This document shows, piece by piece, positions 31,922-39,183 of a DNA stretch of 48,875 bases. Numbering within the stretch: position 1 is the first letter of the stretch; each line of letters opens with the position of its first letter. The notes under the pieces are model-generated. The model was not told where the DNA came from and made no database searches. It was given only the letters and a program-made list of their open reading frames with translations. A program made the translations under genes and the position numbers. This stretch comes from an uncultured Clostridia bacterium (GTDB lineage Bacteria > Bacillota > Clostridia > Oscillospirales > CAG-272), in the NCBI GenBank assembly GCA_944393415.1, contig CALYAD010000060.1, positions 1 to 48,875 of the forward strand, written 5' to 3'.

Positions 31922-32869
31922 ATGAAAATATCGGTTCTTGATGCCGGCACTCTTGGGGATGATCTTGATCTTTCCCGTCTTAAGGAGGTAGGAGAGGTTA
32001 GAGTATACCGTTCTTCCACGCACGATGTGGTAGCGGAAAGAATAGCTGATGCCGACGTGGTGGTGGTGAACAAGGTGCCGCTTGGAAAAGAAACTCTATA
32101 TAACGCGAAAAGACTTCGTCTGATTTGTCTTGCGGCGACCGGATATGATAACGTGGATACGGAATACTGTAAGGCAAACGGCATACAGGTAAGCAACGTC
32201 GTTGGATATTCGACGGATTCCGTAACACAGGTCACTGTTTCCGGGATTCTGGAGCTTGCGACGCACATTAGAGAATACACGTCTTATGTTTCTGATGGCA
32301 GTTACAGCTCGTCCGGAAGAGCTAACAAGGTTACGCCGGTATATTATGAGCTTGCGGGGAAGACCTGGGGGATTGTCGGGCTTGGCAATATAGGTAGAAA
32401 AGTAGCGGAGGTGGCAAGGGCATTCGGTTGTTATGTTATCGCCTGCAAGCGCACTCCGGCGCCGGATATCGAATGCGTGGGACTTGACGAGCTTTGCAGG
32501 CGCTCCGATATAATATCGATACATACTCCGCTGACGTCTCAGACCCGTGGAATGATCGGAACGGAATGTATTAAGCTGATGAAAAGCAATGTTATTCTCT
32601 ATAACGCCGCGCGCGGAGCCGTTACAGACGAAAGGGCGGTAGCGGAAGCGGTGAAGAGCGGAAGGATAGGCGCTTTCGGATGCGACGTATATTCGGAAGA
32701 GCCTTTCGGAAAGAGTCATCCTATGTATGAGATAAAGGAGTTGCCGAACGTATGCCTCACCCCTCATATGGCTTGGGGAAGCTATGAAGCGAGGAACCGT
32801 TGCCTAAATGAGATCATTGAAAACATCAGAGCCTTTAAATCCGGAGTGCGTCGGAATGCCGTTGTTTGA
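31922..32869 (+). CDS. D-isomer-specific 2-hydroxyacid dehydrogenase
   Basis: A protein of about 315 residues, an NAD-dependent oxidoreductase of the glycerate/hydroxypyruvate reductase branch. NAD motif GLGNIGRKVA is central; the catalytic arginine is in NAARGAVTDE and the catalytic histidine in TPHMAWGSYE. No ACT domain, so it is not a classical long serA. Likely substrates are hydroxypyruvate, glyoxylate or another 2-ketoacid. The start ATG at 31922 follows AAGAAAGGAATTGTCATATAT; an in-frame extension to 31838 would include this site. It is monocistronic. The divergent pseudo-receiver regulator is a candidate controller. Confidence 0.88.
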   Translation: MKISVLDAGTLGDDLDLSRLKEVGEVRVYRSSTHDVVAERIADADVVVVNKVPLGKETLYNAKRLRLICLAATGYDNVDTEYCKANGIQVSNVVGYSTDSVTQVTVSGILELATHIREYTSYVSDGSYSSSGRANKVTPVYYELAGKTWGIVGLGNIGRKVAEVARAFGCYVIACKRTPAPDIECVGLDELCRRSDIISIHTPLTSQTRGMIGTECIKLMKSNVILYNAARGAVTDERAVAEAVKSGRIGAFGCDVYSEEPFGKSHPMYEIKELPNVCLTPHMAWGSYEARNRCLNEIIENIRAFKSGVRRNAVV

Positions 32870-32963
32870 ATCTCAGGCAGTGAGATAAATAAAATTACCG
32901 TAAAATTATCTTAAAAGCTATTGACCGTTATCATATGTTGTGATATCATATTTTAGGCACTTA

Positions 32964-33070
32964 GCGTGAAAATTACATTTGATGGAGTCAGAATGCGTCC
33001 GGTTTCACGCATAAATTTTCTAAAAAGCCGAACGCTTTTTGTTTTGCTTTGCAAAACACGAAAATTTTCA
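32964..33070 (+). repeat. GCGTGAAA interspersed repeat, copy D (long form)
   Basis: Starts TTAGCGTGAAAATTAC, has CCGGTTTCACGCATAAATTTTC, then an insert with CTTTTTGTTTTGC-TTT-GCAAAAC hairpin, and ends CGAAAATTTTCATG. Nearly identical to copy F. First member of a tandem pair with copy E, 135 bp apart start to start. Confidence 0.8.
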
Positions 33071-33098
33071 TGTTTATCTGAATGTTATATGTAAGACA

Positions 33099-33178
33099 GC
33101 GTGAAAGTTACATTTGATGGCGCCGAAATGCGGACGGCTTCGCGTTTAATTGCAACGCAGAATACGAAGATTATTTAT
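33099..33178 (+). repeat. GCGTGAAA interspersed repeat, copy E (degenerate)
   Basis: Starts GCGTGAAAGTTACATTTG, has CGGCTTCGCGTTTAATTGC in place of the core and ends CGAAGATTATTTAT. Second member of the tandem pair ahead of the first ABC exporter, ending about 50 bp before the ATPase start. Confidence 0.6.
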
Positions 33179-33228
33179 ATCTGTTTGAGCGATACTACAA
33201 GGCTACATATGAAAGGATGGTTTAAAAT

Positions 33229-34140
33229 ATGATAGAAATAGAAGATCTGAGCAGATCTTACGGTGATGTCAAGGCCGTGCGGAACATAAGCTTTCATGTT
33301 AAACGCGGAGAGCTGTTTGCCTTTCTCGGATTGAACGGGGCCGGTAAAAGCACGACTATTTCCATAATATGCGGTCAGCTTCAAAAGGATAGCGGAAAAG
33401 TATTTGTTGACGGATACGATATCGATAGGTCGCCTGATAAAATAAGACGAAGTATTGGAGTAGTGTTTCAGGACTCGGTGCTTGACAGACCGCTTTCGGT
33501 TAAGGAAAATCTCAGAGTCCGGGCCTCGCTTTACGGGATATATGGGAAATCATTTGAAAAGCGCTTTTCAGAGCTTACGGAAATTCTGGGGTTAAAAGAT
33601 ATAGCCGGTCGCGGCTACGGTAAGCTGTCGGGAGGACAGAGGCGCAGGGTAGATATAGCGAGGGCGCTTTTACACCGTCCGGCTCTTCTGATACTTGACG
33701 AGCCCACGACAGGACTTGACCCACAATCAAGAAAGGCTGTCTGGAGCGTGATCTCTAAAATGAGGAGTGAATCAAATCTGACGGTTTTGCTTACCACTCA
33801 TTATATGGAAGAAGCGGCGGACGCCGACCATGTTGTGATACTTGATTCCGGAAGTATAGCCGCGGAGGGTACTCCGGTAGAGCTTAAAAACAAGTATACC
33901 GGTGATTTCATAACTCTTTACAACGTTACGGAAACCGATCTGAAAAAGCTCGGAAAGCCTTATACGGCTGTTCCCGGTGGATACAGGCTCTCTGTAAGAG
34001 ACACTGCTGAGGCGACGGGGCTGATACTGAAATATCCCGGAATTTTTCGGGATTATGAAATAATGAAGGGAAGGATGGATGATGTTTTTCTGTCCGTAAC
34101 CGGGAAAAAGCTGGATGTACAGGAGGCAGAAACACTATGA
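33229..34140 (+). CDS. ABC exporter ATP-binding protein, DrrA/CcmA-like
   Basis: A 303-residue ATPase that powers an ABC-2 type exporter. Walker A GLNGAGKS (34-41), Q-loop VFQDSVLDRPLSV, signature LSGGQRRR, Walker B LLILDEPTTGLDP and the switch histidine in LLTTHYMEEA are all intact, and a C-terminal extension of about 80 residues typical of DrrA-like proteins follows. GAAAGGA precedes the ATG. It overlaps the permease gene by four bases (ATGA). Likely cargo is a drug, peptide or lipid-like compound; no specific evidence. The pair of repeat copies D and E sits directly upstream. Confidence 0.93.
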   Translation: MIEIEDLSRSYGDVKAVRNISFHVKRGELFAFLGLNGAGKSTTISIICGQLQKDSGKVFVDGYDIDRSPDKIRRSIGVVFQDSVLDRPLSVKENLRVRASLYGIYGKSFEKRFSELTEILGLKDIAGRGYGKLSGGQRRRVDIARALLHRPALLILDEPTTGLDPQSRKAVWSVISKMRSESNLTVLLTTHYMEEAADADHVVILDSGSIAAEGTPVELKNKYTGDFITLYNVTETDLKKLGKPYTAVPGGYRLSVRDTAEATGLILKYPGIFRDYEIMKGRMDDVFLSVTGKKLDVQEAETL

Positions 34141-35048
34141 GAGCTTTCAGAACACTGATCTCAAGGGATATAAAAATGTTTTTCGGTGATAAAGGTCTTT
34201 TCTTTACGTCTCTTGTAACTCCTTTGATACTTCTTCTGCTGTTTGTTACCTTTCTCGGAAATGTTTACAGATCGTCTTTCATTGAAGCGATACCTGATGG
34301 GATTGTGGTCCCGGACTCTCTTATAGAGGGCTTTGTGGGAGGCTGGCTGTTTTCCTCGCTTCTGGCGGTGAGCTGTGTTACGGTGGCGTTCTGCTCAAAT
34401 CTTCTGATGGTGCAGGATAAGGCTAATTCTTCCGTTTCGGATCTTACCGTATCTCCTGTAAAGGAGTCCGCGCTTTCGCTTAGCTACTATGTATCGAGCG
34501 TTATCGTAACACTGGCAATATGCGCGGTGGCGCTCATCGCCTGCTTTATATATCTCGCGGTGGTCGGCTGGTACCTTACAGCGGCTGATATGATCCTGAT
34601 ATTTCTTGATGTTTTTTTGCTTGTTATGTTCGGTACCGCGCTGTCATCAGTCATTAATTTCTTTCTGAGTACTCAGGGACAGATAGCGGCGGTCGGTTCA
34701 ATAGTCAGTGCCTGCTACGGTTTTATTTGCGGAGCATATATGCCTATATCTCAGTTTTCGGAAGGCATACAGAAGCTTATAATGTTTCTGCCCGGAACAT
34801 ACGGCACGGGTCTTATACGCAGTCACATGCAGGGCGGAGTGTTTGAGGAGCTGGAGAAATGCGGTATCCCTCAGCAGGGGATAGAAGGAATGCGGGAGGC
34901 CTTTGACTGTACGCTGTACTTTTTCGGAAACCGTGTCAGTATCGGAGCGATGTACGCGGTTATGGGTATTTCGGTTTTGCTGCTTGTAATAATATATGTT
35001 ATGCTGAATGTATTTAAGGGAAAGGGAATGCTCAGAGCGAAAAGATAG
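34137..35048 (+). CDS. ABC-2 type exporter permease
   Basis: A 303-residue integral membrane protein with about six membrane helices: one near residue 25, a large N-terminal external loop, then five more, in the ABC-2 (DrrB/YadH) arrangement. The ATPA-coupled motif near VVLMDTVFGSALSSVINFFLSTQGQ-like segments is present as FGTALSSVINFFLSTQGQIA. It begins inside the last codons of the ATPase gene (ATGA), so translation is coupled and the two form one transporter. It is followed by a GNAT acetyltransferase gene 24 bp downstream, whose product may modify or give resistance to the exported compound. Confidence 0.88.
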   Translation: MRAFRTLISRDIKMFFGDKGLFFTSLVTPLILLLLFVTFLGNVYRSSFIEAIPDGIVVPDSLIEGFVGGWLFSSLLAVSCVTVAFCSNLLMVQDKANSSVSDLTVSPVKESALSLSYYVSSVIVTLAICAVALIACFIYLAVVGWYLTAADMILIFLDVFLLVMFGTALSSVINFFLSTQGQIAAVGSIVSACYGFICGAYMPISQFSEGIQKLIMFLPGTYGTGLIRSHMQGGVFEELEKCGIPQQGIEGMREAFDCTLYFFGNRVSIGAMYAVMGISVLLLVIIYVMLNVFKGKGMLRAKR

Positions 35049-35072
35049 TTTCGAGGGCATAATTTATACGGA

Positions 35073-35636
35073 ATGGATACGGTTATAGAAACAAAAAGAC
35101 TTATTTTAAGGCCATGGGAGGACAGGGACGCGCCCGCGCTGTTTAAATACGCCAAGGATGAAAGAGTGGGCCCTATAGCCGGATGGCCGGTACACACAAG
35201 CATAGAACACAGTCTCGATGTTATACACAGTGTGCTTTCAGCGCCGGAGACCTACGCGGTAATCCCGAAAGAAACGGGTGAGCCGGCGGGGAGTATCGGT
35301 ATAATGTTCGGCACGGACGCAACGCTCGGAAATATGAAGCCGTGCGAGGCGGAGTTAGGGTACTGGATAGGCGTTCCGTTCTGGGGCAGGGGACTTATCC
35401 CGGAGGCTGTGGAAAAGCTGCTTGAGAGATGCTTTGAGATACTGGACTGTAATACCGTATATTGCGGGTATTACGAGGGAAACGACAGATCCAGAAGAGT
35501 TCAGGAAAAATGCGGCTTCCGTTATTACAGAACGGAAACGGAGCATATCGATATGTGCGGAGTTAAGCACGTGGAAATATTCAACCGTATAACAAAGGAT
35601 GAATGGCGGATAAGACGCGGCCTTGAGATGAAATAA
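35073..35636 (+). CDS. GNAT-family N-acetyltransferase, RimJ/RimL type
   Basis: A 187-residue acetyltransferase. It opens with ETKRLILRPWEDRDAPALF, carries motif A around GYWIGVPFWGRGLIPEAVEKLL, then GNDRSRRVQEKCGFRYY, matching the RimJ/RimL branch. It is related to the acetyltransferase encoded at 13686-14255 on the other strand but not closely. It lies 24 bp after the exporter permease, apparently in the same operon. The ribosome binding site is weak (GGCATAATTTATACGG), so expression may depend on upstream translation. The substrate is unknown. Confidence 0.85.
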   Translation: MDTVIETKRLILRPWEDRDAPALFKYAKDERVGPIAGWPVHTSIEHSLDVIHSVLSAPETYAVIPKETGEPAGSIGIMFGTDATLGNMKPCEAELGYWIGVPFWGRGLIPEAVEKLLERCFEILDCNTVYCGYYEGNDRSRRVQEKCGFRYYRTETEHIDMCGVKHVEIFNRITKDEWRIRRGLEMK

Positions 35637-35696
35637 GGAAAATATTATCGTTGTACCGACGTAAAGGCGCTTTTCTGACAAAAAACTTATATATTA

Positions 35697-35804
35697 GCGT
35701 GAAAAATATATTACATCACGTCAGAATGCGGCCGGTTTCACGCATAAATTTTCTAAAAAGCTGAACGCTTTTTGTTTTGCTTTGCAAAACACGAAAATTT
35801 TTCA
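35697..35804 (+). repeat. GCGTGAAA interspersed repeat, copy F (long form)
   Basis: Starts TTAGCGTGAAAAATATATTAC, has CCGGTTTCACGCATAAATTTTC, the GTTTTGC-TTT-GCAAAAC hairpin insert, and ends CGAAAATTTTTCATG. Highly similar to copy D, including the following spacer (TATCTGAACGTTATATGCAAG). First of a tandem pair with copy G, 136 bp apart. Confidence 0.85.
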
Positions 35805-35832
35805 TGTATATCTGAACGTTATATGCAAGATA

Positions 35833-35918
35833 GCGTGAAAAATATATTACATCGCGTCAGAATGCGGCCGGTTTCACGCATAAATTTTTTGCTATTGCAA
35901 AACACGAAAATTTTTCAT
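35833..35918 (+). repeat. GCGTGAAA interspersed repeat, copy G
   Basis: Starts GCGTGAAAAATATATTAC, has CCGGTTTCACGCATAAATTTTTTGC and ends CGAAAATTTTTCAT. The closest full-length match to copy B. Its tail runs up to the start codon of the ABC ATPase at 35986. Confidence 0.85.
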
Positions 35919-35933
35919 ATCTTTTAAAATATT

Positions 35934-35984
35934 AAAACCGATAAAACGGTTTTTTAGCTGCCTGAAGGCAGCATGGGGGATTCT
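35934..35984 (+). promoter_or_regulatory. Repeat tail: terminator-like hairpin and ribosome binding site
   Basis: AAAACCG (35934-35940) pairs with CGGTTTT and a T run follows (to 35955); then GCTGCC-TGAA-GGCAGC (35957-35972) and GGGGGA before the ATG at 35986. It matches the tail of copy C nearly base for base, so the module including the Shine-Dalgarno has moved or been duplicated as a unit. Confidence 0.6.
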
Positions 35985-35985
35985 T

Positions 35986-36705
35986 ATGCTGAGAATAGAG
36001 AATTTAACTAAAACTTACGGAGATAAAAGAGCGGTTGACGATCTGTCGCTCCATATACAAAAGGGTGAGATCTATGGCTTCATAGGACATAACGGAGCCG
36101 GTAAGACTACTACTATCAAGGCATGCTGCGGCATACTTGGCTTTGATGCCGGCGAGATCTACGTGGATGGGATATCCATAAAAACGGATCCTCTATCGTG
36201 CAAGGCTAAGATAGCGTATATTCCAGATAATCCTGATCTGTATGATTTTATGACCGGAATCAAGTACCTCGGATTTATCGCGGATATATTCGGCGTCGGA
36301 AAAAACGAGAGAAACGAAAGAATAGGAAAATATTCGGATATGTTTGAGCTTACCCGTGACCTTGCGCAGCCGATAAGCGCGTATTCGCATGGTATGAAGC
36401 AGAAGCTCGCGATAATATCCGCGCTGATACACGATCCGAAGCTGGTTATAATGGATGAGCCGTTTGTCGGTCTTGACCCCAAGGCTTCTCATCTTTTGAA
36501 GGGTCTTATGAGGGACATCTGTCTTGGCGGCGGCGCCATATTCTTCTCGACGCATGTGCTTGAGGTCGCTGAAAAGCTTTGTGACAAGGTCGCTATAATC
36601 AAGGGCGGCAGGCTTATAAGATCCGGAACAATGGAGGAGGTACGCGGCGACAGCTCGCTTGAGGAAGTATTCCTTGAGCTTGAAGACGGCGGCTCCGCGT
36701 TCTGA
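35986..36705 (+). CDS. ABC transporter ATP-binding protein
   Basis: A 239-residue ATPase. Walker A GHNGAGKT (34-41), Walker B LVIMDEPFVGLDP and the switch histidine in FFSTHVLEVAE are intact; the signature is the variant YSHGMKQK, common in BcrA/YtrE-type exporter ATPases. It energises the 531-residue permease encoded 59 bp downstream. Its ribosome binding site and start codon directly abut the tail of repeat copy G. The second of two ABC exporter pairs in this stretch, but not closely similar to the first. The cargo is unknown; a role in export or envelope homeostasis is likely. Confidence 0.92.
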   Translation: MLRIENLTKTYGDKRAVDDLSLHIQKGEIYGFIGHNGAGKTTTIKACCGILGFDAGEIYVDGISIKTDPLSCKAKIAYIPDNPDLYDFMTGIKYLGFIADIFGVGKNERNERIGKYSDMFELTRDLAQPISAYSHGMKQKLAIISALIHDPKLVIMDEPFVGLDPKASHLLKGLMRDICLGGGAIFFSTHVLEVAEKLCDKVAIIKGGRLIRSGTMEEVRGDSSLEEVFLELEDGGSAF

Positions 36706-36764
36706 AGAGGCGGAGATAACGACGGCTATAATTTTAATTCTGGACCTGAAAGGAATGCTCAGAT

Positions 36765-38360
36765 ATGTTTAAGGCTTTAATGAAAAAACAGCTGTCCGAG
36801 TTAATGGCGTTGATGTTCAGGGCAAACAGTAAACGCGGAAATTCCACGAATACGGCTGTTTATATTGTTATAATGGTTGTACTTGCCGGTTTAATGGCGG
36901 TGATATTTTTTATGCTGTCGCTTGCCATGTGCGCGCCGCTTGTCGAAGCGGGGCTTGACTGGCTTTACTTTGCGATGACGGTCGGACTTTCCACGGTTCT
37001 TGGAATTTTCGGAAGCGTGTTTTCAACATATTCCGGAGTCTATGAGGCAAAGGACAATGAGCTTCTGCTCTCGCTTCCGATAAAACCCGGGATGATACTG
37101 ATCGTTCGTTTGCTTGCTATATATGTAATGACCTTTATATTCGAGGCTGTGGCTCTTGTTCCGGCGGGAATAGCTTATATGATATTCGGAGATCCCGGAG
37201 TATTGTGGTTTGTTATTTTCCCGGTGATGGTCATTTTGCTTCCGATGCTTGCGTTGGCGATATCCTGTATACTTGGATGGCTGCTTGCTTTGATAATACC
37301 GAGGATAAACAGTAAAAGTGTCAAAAGCCTTATTACGCTTTTGATTTCCGTTGTTTTTCTTGCCGCTTACTTCGTTTTTTATTCCAGGATAAATACTTTG
37401 CTGCAGTACGTCGTTACAAACAGCGAGAGCATCGGGGAGACTGTAAAGGGAGGACTTTATCCGCTTTACTGTATAGGAAGAGCGGCCGAGGGGGACCCGC
37501 TTTCCTTTGCGATAGTAGTTCTTTTTGTAGTGCTTGTTTTCGCTTTGATTTACGTTCTGCTTTCACGTAATTTTATAAAGATAGCGGTAGGAAAACGCTC
37601 CGTTTCAAGAGCAAGATATGTTAAAAAACCAGTAAAAGCGGGGAGTGCGGACAGCGCGCTTTTGAAAAAGGAATTTTCCCATTATATATCGAGTACGCCG
37701 TATATGCTCAATTGCTCGCTTGGAAGCGTTCTTCTGATCGTCGCTGCGGTCGCACTTGTTATAAAGGGCGGGGACATAGTAAATATGTTTTCCGAGATTG
37801 AGGGAATAGAAGGTGTGATGGCTGTTATCGCTTGCGCGTGTGTGGCCTTTATTATCACTATGAATCCGATTACCGCTCCCTCCATTACTCTTGAGGGAAA
37901 TACTCTCTGGCTTTTGCAGTCTCTTCCGGTGGACGGTAAAAAGGTACTGATGAGCAAGATAAGGCTGCATATGATCCTTACCGCTCCCGCGGCGTTTATA
38001 TGCTCGGTAGTGGCAATGGTGGTACTGAGACCCGAACCGCTGGCAGCCGTCATGATGCCGTTGTTTTCGGTGGCGTTTACCTTATTCTGCGCGTCCTTAG
38101 GTCTGATTGTAAATCTGTTTATGCCAAAGCTTGACTGGACGAACGAGACTGTGGCGGTCAAACAAAGCGGAAGCGTTTTGGTCTCTATGCTTGCGGAATA
38201 CGTAGTTTTAATAGCATTTGGAGTGCTGTACTTTGTAACTGTAGCATTTGTCAGTGCCGGAATATTTTTACTTATCAGTACATTGTCGGTTTCTGTTATC
38301 AGCGTACTGATAATAAGATTTTTATTTACAAAGGGAGTAAAAATGCTGGCGGAGCTTTGA
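36765..38360 (+). CDS. ABC exporter permease, large single-chain type
   Basis: A 531-residue integral membrane protein with about twelve hydrophobic helices in two halves separated by a hydrophilic stretch (about residues 275-315, rich in Lys/Arg). This is the large permease form found with BcrA-type ATPases in Clostridia, where both halves of the channel sit in one chain. GAAAGGAATG lies upstream of the ATG. It is paired with the ATPase gene 59 bp upstream and followed by a palindrome and an esterase gene. No substrate motif. An alternative reading as a non-transport membrane protein is unlikely given the pairing. Confidence 0.85.
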   Translation: MFKALMKKQLSELMALMFRANSKRGNSTNTAVYIVIMVVLAGLMAVIFFMLSLAMCAPLVEAGLDWLYFAMTVGLSTVLGIFGSVFSTYSGVYEAKDNELLLSLPIKPGMILIVRLLAIYVMTFIFEAVALVPAGIAYMIFGDPGVLWFVIFPVMVILLPMLALAISCILGWLLALIIPRINSKSVKSLITLLISVVFLAAYFVFYSRINTLLQYVVTNSESIGETVKGGLYPLYCIGRAAEGDPLSFAIVVLFVVLVFALIYVLLSRNFIKIAVGKRSVSRARYVKKPVKAGSADSALLKKEFSHYISSTPYMLNCSLGSVLLIVAAVALVIKGGDIVNMFSEIEGIEGVMAVIACACVAFIITMNPITAPSITLEGNTLWLLQSLPVDGKKVLMSKIRLHMILTAPAAFICSVVAMVVLRPEPLAAVMMPLFSVAFTLFCASLGLIVNLFMPKLDWTNETVAVKQSGSVLVSMLAEYVVLIAFGVLYFVTVAFVSAGIFLLISTLSVSVISVLIIRFLFTKGVKMLAEL

Positions 38361-38379
38361 TGCCGCGCGCAAAAACTTT

Positions 38380-38396
38380 ACCGATACCGTATCGGT
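38380..38396. promoter_or_regulatory. Palindromic operator candidate upstream of the esterase gene
   Basis: ACCGATAC-C-GTATCGGT, a perfect 8-bp inverted repeat around a single base, placed 27 bp before the esterase start. This spacing and symmetry suit a TetR- or LacI-type site; no cognate regulator gene is adjacent. Confidence 0.45.
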
Positions 38397-38423
38397 ATAT
38401 TAAGGAAAGGAATGTACATAGTA

Positions 38424-39074
38424 ATGAAGAAGGAAACATTTAAGTCAAGTCCGGAAAATACGCTCGGATATTTCGTTTATCTTCCGAACGATTACAACCG
38501 GGAGGAAAAATATCCTCTTATAGTTTCGCTGCACGGAGCAGGGGAGAGAGGGAACGGAGACGATGAGCTTGAAAGAGTGAATAATATCGGACTCGGCAGG
38601 TACTTCAGGGAAAAGCTCATGGAGCTCCCGTGCATAGTATTGTGTCCGCAGTGTCCGGCTGACAAGGTATGGAATCAGCTCATATACGAGGTAAGAGACC
38701 TGATATTAAAGATCGAGGAAGGATACAGTGTGGATATTACCCGTGTCAGCGTAACCGGAATGTCGATGGGCGGATACGGAAGCTGGGAATTGGGAATGAC
38801 CTTTCCGGAGATGTTTTCTGCTGTCGCGCCTATATGCGGCGGCGGGATGGCGTGGAGAGCCGGCGCGCTTAAAGGTAAACCCGTATGGGCGTTTCACGGA
38901 GATGCCGATAATGTGGTCTCTATTTCGGAATCAAGAGAAATGGTAGAGAAGGCTCGCGCGGGAGGCGCTGATGTGAAATTTATTATCTTCGGCGGAGTCG
39001 ACCATAATTCTTGGGATCCTGCTTATCTTGATACCAAGGTTATAGAGTGGCTGCTTGCTCAAAGAAACGGCTGA
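38424..39074 (+). CDS. Alpha/beta hydrolase, phospholipase/carboxylesterase-like
   Basis: A protein of about 216 residues with a serine hydrolase fold and no signal peptide. The oxyanion segment is VSLHGAGERG; the catalytic triad is S114 in GMSMGG, an aspartate in FHGDADNV (about 160-162) and H194 in GVDHNSWD. It is closest to the small dienelactone hydrolase/PHB-depolymerase-like esterases that act on acyl esters. The start is the ATG at 38424, since the upstream ATG at 38412 lies in the Shine-Dalgarno run AAGGAAAGGAATG. A palindromic operator lies just upstream. The likely role is intracellular hydrolysis of a small ester. Confidence 0.85.
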   Translation: MKKETFKSSPENTLGYFVYLPNDYNREEKYPLIVSLHGAGERGNGDDELERVNNIGLGRYFREKLMELPCIVLCPQCPADKVWNQLIYEVRDLILKIEEGYSVDITRVSVTGMSMGGYGSWELGMTFPEMFSAVAPICGGGMAWRAGALKGKPVWAFHGDADNVVSISESREMVEKARAGGADVKFIIFGGVDHNSWDPAYLDTKVIEWLLAQRNG

Positions 39075-39114
39075 AGGAAAGGGCAATGAAACCCGAGTAA
39101 AAAATATAAATTCA

Positions 39115-39163
39115 GACGTGAATTGACTTTATTATGACACGATGTGATAATATGTTTCACGTC
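39115..39163. promoter_or_regulatory. Inverted repeat bracketing the glycosyltransferase promoter
   Basis: GACGTGAA (39115-39122) and TTCACGTC (39156-39163) are perfect inverse copies flanking the -35 and -10 boxes, 33 bp apart. A repressor dimer could loop or block this promoter. The arms share GTGAA/TTCAC with the interspersed repeat but no other part of it. Confidence 0.5.
39123..39151 (+). promoter_or_regulatory. Promoter of the glycosyltransferase gene
   Basis: TTGACT (39123-39128), 17 bp, GATAAT (39146-39151), about 33 bp before the ATG. Confidence 0.7.
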
Positions 39164-39183
39164 AAGAAAGCAATGGTCAGGAT

